Assembly: GCF_011300215.1 (NCBI RefSeq)
Contig: NZ_CP049866.1
Location: 1,178,001 to 1,242,000 of the forward strand
DNA length: 64,000 nt
Direction: 5' to 3'
DNA from: Nocardioides piscis
GTDB taxonomy: Bacteria; Actinomycetota; Actinomycetes; Propionibacteriales; Nocardioidaceae
Numbering within the stretch: the first letter of the stretch is position 1; each line of letters begins with the position of its first letter. The notes below the pieces were generated by a model. It ran no database searches, was not told the origin of the DNA, and saw only the letters and a program-made list of their open reading frames with translations. Shown piece after piece: positions 57,533 through 64,000 of the stretch. Made by a program: the position numbers and the translations under genes.

Positions 57533-58537
57533 CTACTCGGTGTAGATCCGTTCGTCGACCAGCTTCTCCGAGACGTACTGCCCCTCGGCGACGAAGCGAC
57601 CCCACTCGAACTGCTTGCGGAACTCGAGCTCGCCGCCCGTGCGGCCCGAGCGGTTCTTCTCGATGGTCAGCACCGACCACTCCTTGAAGTGGGCTCCGTC
57701 GTTCGCGGCATACATCAGGTGATGGCGGGCGACCACGTCGGACTTGCTGCTCAGGATCAGCACGACGTCAGCCTCGTAGGCGAGCGACGTGGACCCGCGC
57801 ATGTTGCGGGCGCGCATCCGGGTGCCCGGCTCGAGACCCGCGCGGTCGGAGGCGGAGATGGCGACCACGGGACACTCGAACTCGATGCTGAGGTCCTTGA
57901 GTCCCTCGGTGACGCGGGTGACCTGTTCCTCCTCGCTGAGGTGGTCAGGCATGCAGACCTTCTGCAGGTAGTCCACGAGCACCAGGGGCGCGACGCCTTG
58001 CTCGACCAGCACGTCCTTCACGGCCGCCCTGATCACGTCCAGCGTCGTCTGGGTCGAGGTGGAGCGGTGGATGTAGAGCTGGGGCGCGTACTGGGTCACC
58101 GCCGTCAGGGCGTCGATGCCCCCGGGGTGCTCGCTGAGGCGCTCCGGCAGGCCGATCCCGGTGTTGTCGGACGCCTCGAAGGCGGCGCGCACATCCTGGA
58201 CAGTGAGCGCCGAGCGGGTCGAGCTCGATCGTTCTGCGGCCGCCGCGGAGATGGCCTTCTGCAGCAGCGTCTCGGCTTCGAGCTCGAAGGACAGCAGCAC
58301 GACGGGCCGCCCGGACCTGGCCGCGTGTCGAGCCATCTGGAAGGCGAAGGTCGTCTTGCCCTGGCCCTGCGCACCGGCGAGCAGGGTGAGTGTCCCCGCT
58401 CGCAGCCCGCCGCCGAGCTCACCGTCGAGCAGAGCAAAACCGGTCGGCCACACGATCGCGTCCGACTCGGGGTCGAGGAGGCGGCGGTCGACGCGCTCCA
58501 GCACGTCCCTGGCTGCCAGCAACTTCGGGTCCACCAA
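57533..58537 (-). CDS. Solitary DnaB/RecA-like ATPase
   Basis: A 334-residue protein comprising only the C-terminal ATPase domain of DnaB-like helicases. Walker A is LLAGAQGQGKTTFAFQMARH. The arginine-rich start (LLAARDVLERVDRRL) replaces the DnaB N-terminal domain. Walker B is APLVLVDYLQKVCMP and later GSTSLAYEADVVLILSSKSD and SVLTIEKNRSGRTGGELEFR correspond to the DnaB H4 region. No primase or replication genes adjoin. A housekeeping chromosomal ATPase of unknown function is likely. GTG start at 58537; an upstream AT-rich CATGTTGAAATCC may hold its promoter. Confidence 0.8.
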   Translation of the reverse strand: MVDPKLLAARDVLERVDRRLLDPESDAIVWPTGFALLDGELGGGLRAGTLTLLAGAQGQGKTTFAFQMARHAARSGRPVVLLSFELEAETLLQKAISAAAAERSSSTRSALTVQDVRAAFEASDNTGIGLPERLSEHPGGIDALTAVTQYAPQLYIHRSTSTQTTLDVIRAAVKDVLVEQGVAPLVLVDYLQKVCMPDHLSEEEQVTRVTEGLKDLSIEFECPVVAISASDRAGLEPGTRMRARNMRGSTSLAYEADVVLILSSKSDVVARHHLMYAANDGAHFKEWSVLTIEKNRSGRTGGELEFRKQFEWGRFVAEGQYVSEKLVDERIYTE

Positions 58538-58590
58538 TGGATTTCAACATGCCGACGCCCTGCCGCGTGGGCAAACGCCGGGAAGTCGCG

Positions 58591-59346
58591 TCAGGGGTTG
58601 AGGAGGGCGTCGGTGCCGCCGTCGATCACGAGGGTCGTGCCGACGACCAGCGACGCCTCGTCCGACAGCAGCCAGACGATGGCCGCGGCGACCTCCTCGG
58701 GCCGGCCCGGCCGGCCGATCGCACTGGGATAGGCGTCGACGAACACACCCAGCTCGGGGTCGGCGCGCATCACGGTGGCCATCGCGGTCTCGACCAGCCC
58801 CGGCGCGACCGCGTTGAGCCGGACCCCGTCCGCGGCCCAGGCAGGCGCGTTGCGGCGCACCCAGGTCCTCAGTGCGGACTTGGAGGCGGGATAGACGTGC
58901 ACCGCCTCGGTCGCCGCTGCCGCCGCGCGGGCGGCCGGCTCGTCGCCGTCGGCGATGAGGGCGGCGAGCTCGCGCGACCAGCCCGGTTGGCACTCGACGG
59001 AGTTGGAGGAGACCACGACGACGCTGGCCGAGTCGGCGGCCGCGAGCAACGGCCGCAGCGACTCCACCACCTCGACGGTGCCGAAGTAGTTGACCGAGGC
59101 GACGAGGGCCCCGTCCCCGCCGGTGCCACCGGCGACCCCGGCGCACGGGACGACGCCGTGGAGCACGTCGGTGACCTCTCGGACCCCCGCGACGGCGCTC
59201 GATCGTCCGGCCGGCGTGGACAGGTCAGCAACGACGTCGGCGTCGGCCCGGTCGATCGTGACGACGCGGTGGCCGTCGGCGCGCAGCCGCTCGGTGGTGG
59301 CGGCGCCGATGCCCGACGCGGCGCCCGTGACGGCGAAGGTCCTCAT
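58591..59346 (-). CDS. Short-chain dehydrogenase/reductase
   Basis: A 251-residue SDR. The coenzyme motif is FAVTGAASGIGAATTERLRA (TGxxxGIG). PCAGVAGG stands in place of NNAG. Catalytic Ser is in VVVVSSNSVECQPGW, and Tyr/Lys in AVHVYPASKSALRTWVRRNA (YPASK). The C-terminus is VIDGGTDALLNP. A long insertion of about 25 residues between the Ser and Tyr resembles 3-alpha-hydroxysteroid dehydrogenase/carbonyl-reductase-type SDRs. Probably NAD-dependent because Asp follows the second strand (TIDRADAD). TAGGTT lies seven bases upstream of the ATG. Confidence 0.93.
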   Translation of the reverse strand: MRTFAVTGAASGIGAATTERLRADGHRVVTIDRADADVVADLSTPAGRSSAVAGVREVTDVLHGVVPCAGVAGGTGGDGALVASVNYFGTVEVVESLRPLLAAADSASVVVVSSNSVECQPGWSRELAALIADGDEPAARAAAAATEAVHVYPASKSALRTWVRRNAPAWAADGVRLNAVAPGLVETAMATVMRADPELGVFVDAYPSAIGRPGRPEEVAAAIVWLLSDEASLVVGTTLVIDGGTDALLNP

Positions 59347-59353
59347 GGGCCGC

Positions 59354-59359
59354 AACCTA
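59354..59359 (-). promoter_or_regulatory. -10 box TAGGTT, leaderless start of SDR
   Basis: Reads TAGGTT on the minus strand, seven bases before ATG 59346. Confidence 0.5.
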
Positions 59360-59417
59360 GCGCGCGTGCCAGGCCGTGAGGACGGCTGCCTCGCGGGTCG
59401 GCGACAGGCCGACCGCT

Positions 59418-59521
59418 GAGGAGCGGCTCCACGGCCGGCGAGCTGTTGTCGGCATACACGCTGATCGTCGAGACGAAGACCCGGTGCGCGTCGGGCACGG
59501 CGCTGACCGCGTCCCATCCGC
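59418..59521 (-). pseudogene. Relic of an NAD-dependent epimerase-like gene
   Basis: The minus strand reads GGWDAVSAVPDAHRVFVSTI then SVYADNSSPAVEPLLS. WDAV followed by HRVFVSTISVYAD is the core of isoflavone-reductase-like epimerases, but the usual spacer between these blocks is missing and no start or downstream domain follows. It occupies a 331-base gap (59347-59677) together with a palindromic element. Probably a deletion remnant. Confidence 0.45.
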
Positions 59522-59582
59522 CCATCTGCCCTCGACCATCGCGGTCGGTGCGTCGGCGCAACCTCACAGCACGTCGTCACCT

Positions 59583-59658
59583 GCGGGTGGTGTGGTCTGG
59601 TGGCTGCTGCTGCGGGGGTCTGCGCGGGTGGAAGCCACAACACGACCCCACCACCCGC
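59583..59658. repeat. 76-bp palindromic element flanked by 14-bp direct repeats
   Basis: Arms GCGGGTGGTGTGGTC (59583-59597) and its inverse at 59644-59658 match in 14 of 15 positions, with GTGGCT/AGCCAC pairing inside. GCGCAAC-N-TCACAG occurs directly on both sides (59556-59569 and 59670-59683). Confidence 0.65.
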
Positions 59659-59677
59659 GTATGGCGGGGGCGCAACG

Positions 59678-61150
59678 TCACAGGTATCGCCGCGTCCTCG
59701 CCTCGGCGGACCCCGCCCCGGTGAGCAGCAGGGCGGCGAGCTCGTGCTCGAGCACGGCTCCCACGCGACGGCAGAAGTCCTCCGGCTCGTCGGCGGCGTC
59801 GGGCTTCTCGGCGACGATCCGGTCCACGACACCGCGACGATAGAGGTCGATGGCCCGGACCTGCTGGGCGCGCGCCATCTCGGGCGCGTGGTCGAGGTCG
59901 CGGTGCACGATGGCCGAGGCGCCCTCGGGCGGCAGGGGGGACAGCCACGCGTGCTGGGCTGCGATGACCCGGTCGGCCGGGAGGAACGCGAGCGCGCCGC
60001 CCCCGTTGCCCTCGCCCAGCATCAGGCACAGGGTGGGCGCATCGAGGGTGACCAGGTCGGCCAGTGAGCGCGCGATCTCGCCGGCCAGCCCGCCGTTCTC
60101 CGCCTCGGCCGACAGCGCCGCGCCCTGGGTGTCGATCACGGTGACGAGGGGCAGGCCCAGCTCGGAGGCGAGCCGCATCCCGCGCCTCGCCTCACGCAGG
60201 GCCCCCGGCCCCATCGGGTGGTCGGTCGTCTGCCCGCGCCGGTCCTGGCCGAGGAAGACGCAAGGCGCGTCACCGAAGCGCGCCAGCGCGATCAGCAGAC
60301 CGGGGTCGGACTCGCCCTGCCCGGTGCCGTTGAGGGGCACGACGTCGGCGGCGGCATAGCGCAGCAGCCGGCGCACGCCGGGCCGCTCGGGCTTGCGCGA
60401 TCGCGTGACCACCTCCCAGGTGTCGACGTCGGGGACGTCCTCCTGGCCGGGGTCGGGGACCGGCGGCACGCCCTCACGCGGAGCCTGGAGGATGGTCAGC
60501 GCGCGGTCGAGGATGCCGGCGATCTCCTCCGGGGGGACGACGGCGTCGATGATCCCGTGCTCATAGAGGTTCTCGGACGTCTGGACACCGGGCGGGAAGT
60601 CGCGGCCGTAGAGCGCGGAATAGACGCGGGGACCGAGGAAGCCGACGAGCGCGCCGGGCTCCGCGACGGTGACGTGTCCGAGCGAGCCCCACGACGCCAT
60701 CACCCCGCCGGTCGTGGGGTTGCGGAGATAGACGAGATAGGGCAACCCTGCGGCTCGGTGCGCCGCCACCGCGGCCGAGATCCGCACCATCTGGATGAAC
60801 GCGGGTGTCCCCTCCTGCATCCGGGTGCCCCCGGAGACCGGTGCGGCGAGGAGGGGGAGCCCCTCGCGGGTGGCACGCTCGATGCCGGCGACGACGCGGT
60901 CGGCCGAGGCGCGGCCGATGGAGCCGGCGAGGAACCCGAACTCCCCGAGGAGGACGCCGACGCGTCGACCCCGCATCCGGCCCTCACCGCTGACGACGGA
61001 CTCGTCGGTGCCGGCCTTGTCCGCAGCGGCGGCCAGCTCGGCGGCATACGCCTCACTGATCCCCAGCCGGTTCGGCGGCGTGTCCCACGAGACCCAGGAG
61101 CCGGGGTCGAGGACGAGGTCGATCAGGTCTTTGGCGCTGAGGCGGCTCAC
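59678..61150 (-). CDS. AccD-AccA-like acyl-CoA carboxyltransferase
   Basis: A 490-residue protein with both carboxyltransferase folds in one chain. The AccD-like half has LVLDPGSWVSWDTPPNRLG, GEGRMRGRRVGVLLGEFGFL, APVSGGTRMQEGTPAFIQMV and YLVYLRNPTTGGVMASWGSL. The AccA-like half has RRGQTTDHPMGPGALREARR, GLPLVTVIDTQGAALSAEAE and LMLGEGNGGGALAFLPADRV. No biotin carboxylase gene is adjacent, so it must share an alpha subunit from elsewhere, perhaps the one at 16622. GTG with TAGCCT seven bases upstream. Probably acetyl-CoA carboxylase-type; substrate unproven. Confidence 0.9.
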   Translation of the reverse strand: MSRLSAKDLIDLVLDPGSWVSWDTPPNRLGISEAYAAELAAAADKAGTDESVVSGEGRMRGRRVGVLLGEFGFLAGSIGRASADRVVAGIERATREGLPLLAAPVSGGTRMQEGTPAFIQMVRISAAVAAHRAAGLPYLVYLRNPTTGGVMASWGSLGHVTVAEPGALVGFLGPRVYSALYGRDFPPGVQTSENLYEHGIIDAVVPPEEIAGILDRALTILQAPREGVPPVPDPGQEDVPDVDTWEVVTRSRKPERPGVRRLLRYAAADVVPLNGTGQGESDPGLLIALARFGDAPCVFLGQDRRGQTTDHPMGPGALREARRGMRLASELGLPLVTVIDTQGAALSAEAENGGLAGEIARSLADLVTLDAPTLCLMLGEGNGGGALAFLPADRVIAAQHAWLSPLPPEGASAIVHRDLDHAPEMARAQQVRAIDLYRRGVVDRIVAEKPDAADEPEDFCRRVGAVLEHELAALLLTGAGSAEARTRRYL

Positions 61151-61157
61151 GCAGGGC

Positions 61158-61163
61158 AGGCTA
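61158..61163 (-). promoter_or_regulatory. -10 box TAGCCT, leaderless start of carboxyltransferase
   Basis: Reads TAGCCT on the minus strand, seven bases before GTG 61150; it overlaps the TAG stop of the upstream metallopeptidase gene. Confidence 0.5.
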
Positions 61164-62672
61164 GCCGAGCAGTCCCCTCGGCGGGGTCGTCGAGCCGTCG
61201 ATCCACGCGGCGAAGAAGCGCGTCAGCTCCAGGCCCGTCTCGCCCTCCCAGTGGGCATAGAGCTCGTTGCGGGTCACGGACTCGTTGTCCTGGGCCTCCA
61301 GCCACGAGCGGGCGACCCGGAAGAACTCCTCGTCGCCGAGCTCGACCCGCAGCTCGTTCCACATCAGGGCCGGCGAGTAGTAGATGTTGCTCGAGCCGAA
61401 CTGGGCCTCGTCATAGGCACCCGGCGGGCCGAAGTCGTCGCGCAGCGTCTGGTCGGCGGCGCGCCAGCGGCTCATGGTCGCCTCGATCGGGGCGCCGGCC
61501 TCGTCGGCCTCCCACAGCCCCTGCATCAGCATCGTCATGCCCTCGTTGAGCCACACGTCGCGCCAGTCGGCGGGTGAGACCTGGTCGCCGTACCACTGGT
61601 GGACGAGCTCGTGCACGATCACGGCCGGGGACCGGACATAGTCGTTGTCGCCGATCGTGACCATCGTCTGGGTCTCCATGGCCGACTCGGAGTCGACCAG
61701 GACGATGCCCGCGGAGCTGAAGGGATAGGGGCCGAGCCTGTCCTCGATCCAGTCGACGCCGCCGGCCGCGGCCTGCATGTCCGTGAGCACGGCCCGCCTG
61801 CCGCGCGGGAACCAGTAGTCGAGCCGCACGCCGCTGGCCGAGCTGTCGGAGGAGTGCTCGTAGTCGTCGATCGCGAGGGTGAGGAGATAGGACGAGGCCG
61901 GCTCGTCCAGCTGCCAGGCGGTGGTGTGGACGCCGTCCGCGGTGGTGTCTTCGACGAGCCGCCCGTTGGCGACACCGGTCCACGGGTCCGGCACCGAGAC
62001 GGTGATGTCATAGAGCGCCTTGTCGGCCGGCTGGTCGTTGACGGGATACCAGGTGTGGGCGCCGTAGGGCTCCTGCATCGTCCACACCGCGCCGGTGTCG
62101 GTGACGGTCAGGCCCACCGTGGACAGGTCGCTGCGGGTCGTGGGGGCCGGGATCGGCTGGGGCTGCCCGGCATAGGAGACCACCAGCTCGTGCCGGTCGT
62201 CCTCGGCGACCCGCTGGCGGACCACCAGGTCCTTGCCGCGGTGCTTGTATGCCGCCTGCTCACCGTCGACGGTCACGCTCTCGACCTCGAGCGGAGCCGC
62301 CAGGTCGAGCGTGACCTTCCTGGCCGAGCGGGCTGCGCGGAAGGTGATGGTCGCGGTGCCGGTCAGGGTGCGCTGCTCCGGCTCCCAGGACAGGTCGAGG
62401 TCATAGAGCAACGCGTCGATGCCGGGGCCGCCGACCTCGGGATAGACCGAGTCCTCGACCGGCTCGCTCAGCGCCAGGTCGAGGTCGGGCTCGACACGGT
62501 CGCTGACGACCGGGGAGCCCTCGGTGGCCGGGGAGTCGCCGGCGTCAGGAGATCCGGTGGCGGTCGAGGAGGGCGACGCGTCGGGCTGCTCGGGCGACTC
62601 GGTGGGGCCGGAGCAGGCGCTCAGCAGCAGCGACAGTGCTGCCACCCCGGCGCCCACGCCGGCGCGGATCAC
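61161..62672 (-). CDS. M1 family zinc metallopeptidase lipoprotein
   Basis: A 503-residue exported aminopeptidase-like enzyme. The signal ends GVAALSLLLSACSG, with lipid Cys near residue 20. A Ser/Asp/Pro linker (residues 22-65) leads to the M1 N-terminal domain (YDLDLSWEPEQRTLTGTATI). The zinc site is HELVHQWYGDQVSPADWRDV with WLNEG: His354, His358 and Glu377. GAVWTMQEPYGAHTWYPVND replaces the usual GAMEN exopeptidase loop. GTG start overlaps the upstream sigma stop (GTGA), so expression is coupled to the sigma factor. Likely processes peptides at the cell surface. Confidence 0.93.
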   Translation of the reverse strand: MIRAGVGAGVAALSLLLSACSGPTESPEQPDASPSSTATGSPDAGDSPATEGSPVVSDRVEPDLDLALSEPVEDSVYPEVGGPGIDALLYDLDLSWEPEQRTLTGTATITFRAARSARKVTLDLAAPLEVESVTVDGEQAAYKHRGKDLVVRQRVAEDDRHELVVSYAGQPQPIPAPTTRSDLSTVGLTVTDTGAVWTMQEPYGAHTWYPVNDQPADKALYDITVSVPDPWTGVANGRLVEDTTADGVHTTAWQLDEPASSYLLTLAIDDYEHSSDSSASGVRLDYWFPRGRRAVLTDMQAAAGGVDWIEDRLGPYPFSSAGIVLVDSESAMETQTMVTIGDNDYVRSPAVIVHELVHQWYGDQVSPADWRDVWLNEGMTMLMQGLWEADEAGAPIEATMSRWRAADQTLRDDFGPPGAYDEAQFGSSNIYYSPALMWNELRVELGDEEFFRVARSWLEAQDNESVTRNELYAHWEGETGLELTRFFAAWIDGSTTPPRGLLG

Positions 62673-63217
62673 GCGTCCCCCCGCAGCAGCGGGCGGGCGA
62701 GCTTGCGCCCGTGGTGGATCTGCGCCTTCACGGTCCCCAGCGGGGCGCCGACGAGCTGGGCGATGTCCTCGTAGGCCATGCCATAGACGTCGCGCAGCAG
62801 CAGCGGCTCGACGTATTGCGGGTGGGTCGTCTCGATCGTCTCCATCGCCTCGAGCAGGTCGAGCCTGGTGCCGGCGATGATCGAGGTCGTGCGCGGGTCG
62901 GGACGGTCGTGGTGGGTGCCCTCGAAGTCCGTCGGGACAGCCTGGTTGCGGAGCTTGCGATAGGTCGACCGCGCACAGTTGAGCGCCACGACGTGCAGCC
63001 ACGTCGTGAAGCGCCCGCGACCGTCCCACGAGCCGATCTTGGTGGCCACGTTGAGCAGCGCCTCCTGGCAGGCGTCCTCGGCGTCCCCGGAGTAGGGCAG
63101 CACCCCGCGGCAGATGTTGAGGGCCCGTGGGCGTACGGCGCCGAGCAGCCCCTCGAGAGCATCGCGGTCACCGTCACGGGCGCGCCGTGCGAGGTCGTCG
63201 ATGTCATCCGGACTCAC
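62669..63217 (-). CDS. ECF sigma-70 factor
   Basis: A 182-residue sigma factor. Region 2 is LGAVRPRALNICRGVLPYSG, DAEDACQEALLNVATKIGSW, RFTTWLHVVALNCARSTYRK. Region 4 is YVEPLLLRDVYGMAYEDIAQ, LVGAPLGTVKAQIHHGRKLA. It has no adjacent anti-sigma gene; the overlapping downstream gene is a metallopeptidase, and a Ser/Thr kinase is divergent 20 bases away. A kinase-controlled sigma factor is possible (inference). GTG 63217 has TATGTT six bases upstream on the minus strand. Confidence 0.93.
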   Translation of the reverse strand: MSPDDIDDLARRARDGDRDALEGLLGAVRPRALNICRGVLPYSGDAEDACQEALLNVATKIGSWDGRGRFTTWLHVVALNCARSTYRKLRNQAVPTDFEGTHHDRPDPRTTSIIAGTRLDLLEAMETIETTHPQYVEPLLLRDVYGMAYEDIAQLVGAPLGTVKAQIHHGRKLARPLLRGDA

Positions 63218-63237
63218 GCCTGCAACATAATGCAGGG
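63218..63237. promoter_or_regulatory. 20-base divergent region with overlapping -10 boxes
   Basis: The sigma gene starts at 63217 on the minus strand and the kinase at 63238 on the plus strand. On the minus strand TATGTT is six bases from its GTG; on the plus strand CATAAT is six bases from its GTG. The two boxes share AACATAAT, so both transcripts would be leaderless and initiation may be mutually exclusive. Confidence 0.65.
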
Positions 63238-64000
63238 GTGTCCACCCCCTCTCGGCTCGGTCGCTACCCCGTGCGGCGTCGCATCGGTTCGGGAGCCTTT
63301 GCCACCGTGTGGCTCGCCTATGACGACCACCTCGACTCGCCCGTGGCGATCAAGGTCCTGGCGGAGAACTGGACCGAGGACCAGCATGCTCGTCAGCGGT
63401 TCATCGACGAGGGGCGCTTCCTGCGCAAGGTCGACTCACCCCACGTGGTGTCGGTCTATGACGCCGGTCTGCTCGGGGACGGACGCCCTTACCTCGTCAT
63501 GTCGTTCGCCGACCAGGGCACGCTCGCCGAGCGGCTGGAAGCCGGAGCGTTGACGACCGGCCAGGCGGTGCAGGTCATCGCCCAGATCGGCGCCGGCCTG
63601 CACGCCCTCCACGAGCGCGGTGTCCTGCACCGCGACGTCAAGCCGGGCAACGTGCTGTTCCGCGGTGACGAGCGCAACGGCACCCCTCACCTCAACGCCA
63701 TGCTCGGCGACCTGGGGCTCGGGAAGACGATGGAGATGTCCTCGCGGCTCACCATGATCGGCGGCACGCCCTCCTACGTCGCGCCCGAGCAGGCCCGCGG
63801 GGAGCAGCTCGACGCCCGGGCCGACCAGTACTCCCTCGCAGCGCTGGCCTATCTCCTGCTGAGCGGCCGGCCGCCATACGAGCACGCCACGCTGCGCGCC
63901 GCCGCAGACCCGGACCCGCCGCCCCCGCTCGAGGGTCGGCTGCCGGCGGAGGCCGAGCGCGTGCTGCTGAAGGCCCTGGCGAAGGACCGTGACGAGCGGT
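63238..64000 (+). CDS. Serine/threonine protein kinase, 3' truncated by window
   Basis: The frame is open from GTG 63238 to the window end (254 codons). Hanks-type kinase: glycine loop RRIGSGAFATVWLAYD, VAIKVLAE with Lys39, catalytic loop VLHRDVKPGNVLF with Asp133, DLGLGK in place of DFG (Asp158), activation segment MIGGTPSYVAPEQARG, and ADQYSLAALAYLLLSGRPPY. The lack of an acidic C-helix signature is not evident; FIDEGRFLRKV holds the probable Glu. The DFG Phe-to-Leu change is common in PknB-like enzymes. The rest, including any membrane or sensor part, is outside the window. Confidence 0.9.
   Translation, partial: MSTPSRLGRYPVRRRIGSGAFATVWLAYDDHLDSPVAIKVLAENWTEDQHARQRFIDEGRFLRKVDSPHVVSVYDAGLLGDGRPYLVMSFADQGTLAERLEAGALTTGQAVQVIAQIGAGLHALHERGVLHRDVKPGNVLFRGDERNGTPHLNAMLGDLGLGKTMEMSSRLTMIGGTPSYVAPEQARGEQLDARADQYSLAALAYLLLSGRPPYEHATLRAAADPDPPPPLEGRLPAEAERVLLKALAKDRDER

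Noticed and set aside
58595..58625. Possible sixth REP-like copy (GGTTGAGGAGGGCG, minus orientation)
   Set aside because: Only the TCCTCAACC-side arm matches. The sequence encodes the normal SDR C-terminus IDGGTDALLNP and has no matching hairpin.

Overview
The window is GC-rich chromosomal DNA from an actinobacterium. Dense GTG starts, many leaderless-looking starts, an MprAB-type two-component pair, a HelD/HelR-type RNA-polymerase recycling helicase, GAF-ANTAR proteins and a SigK/RskA locus suggest Nocardioides or a close relative in the Propionibacteriales. That placement is inference; no rRNA or other marker gene is present. I see no tRNA or rRNA genes, CRISPR array, prophage, insertion sequence or replication origin.

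Layout. 1-10085: the end of a beta-oxidation multifunctional gene, an ABC-2-like exporter pair, two Pro/Gly/Tyr-tailed membrane proteins on the minus strand, and a PadR-controlled MacB/FtsX-type ABC system. 10145-19734: a TetR-headed catabolic operon with TIGR03084, AtuA-like, two acyl-CoA dehydrogenases, SRPBCC, and biotin-dependent carboxylase beta and alpha; many stops and starts overlap. 19738-25472: an HxlR/FAD-oxidoreductase divergon, a secreted Ig-like protein broken by an amber codon, small genes and a PCMT-like methyltransferase. 25597-34156 (minus): a sigma/anti-sigma-like pair, then a SigK-type locus joining fasciclin lipoprotein, SigK, RskA, a FAD oxidoreductase-DUF1365 reading frame and a cyclopropane-synthase-like methyltransferase, with a molybdopterin oxidoreductase next to it. 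Two near-identical candidate SigK promoters precede the fasciclin and molybdopterin genes.

34360-43325: enoyl-CoA hydratase, HelR-type helicase, a fused PhzE-like anthranilate synthase, a sulfatase lipoprotein and PabA/PabB. 43333-49032 (minus): MprB/MprA, two overlapping GAF-ANTAR regulators plus a relic of a third, fructosamine kinase, low-molecular-weight phosphatase and a small membrane protein. 49089-57412: Pat/HisC aminotransferase, a xi-class GST, two paralogous secreted GH43-like proteins, and E1alpha-E1beta-E2 of a 2-oxoacid dehydrogenase complex. 57533-64000: a solitary DnaB/RecA-like ATPase, an SDR, an AccD-AccA-like carboxyltransferase, an ECF sigma factor with an M1 metallopeptidase lipoprotein, and a divergent Ser/Thr kinase cut by the window end.

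Three features cut across the window. First, several unrelated families of short palindromes occur. One (about 39 bp) lies inside reading frames, including twice in the E2 linker. Another (70-72 bp, TGTAACGCGCTGT arms) occurs twice between genes. Second, five reading-frame breaks in four genes each look like loss of one base from a run of four or five G/C, which points to systematic sequence error or recent decay. Third, at least sixteen genes have a TANNNT-like -10 box only 6-7 bases before the start codon, so leaderless transcription is probably common here.
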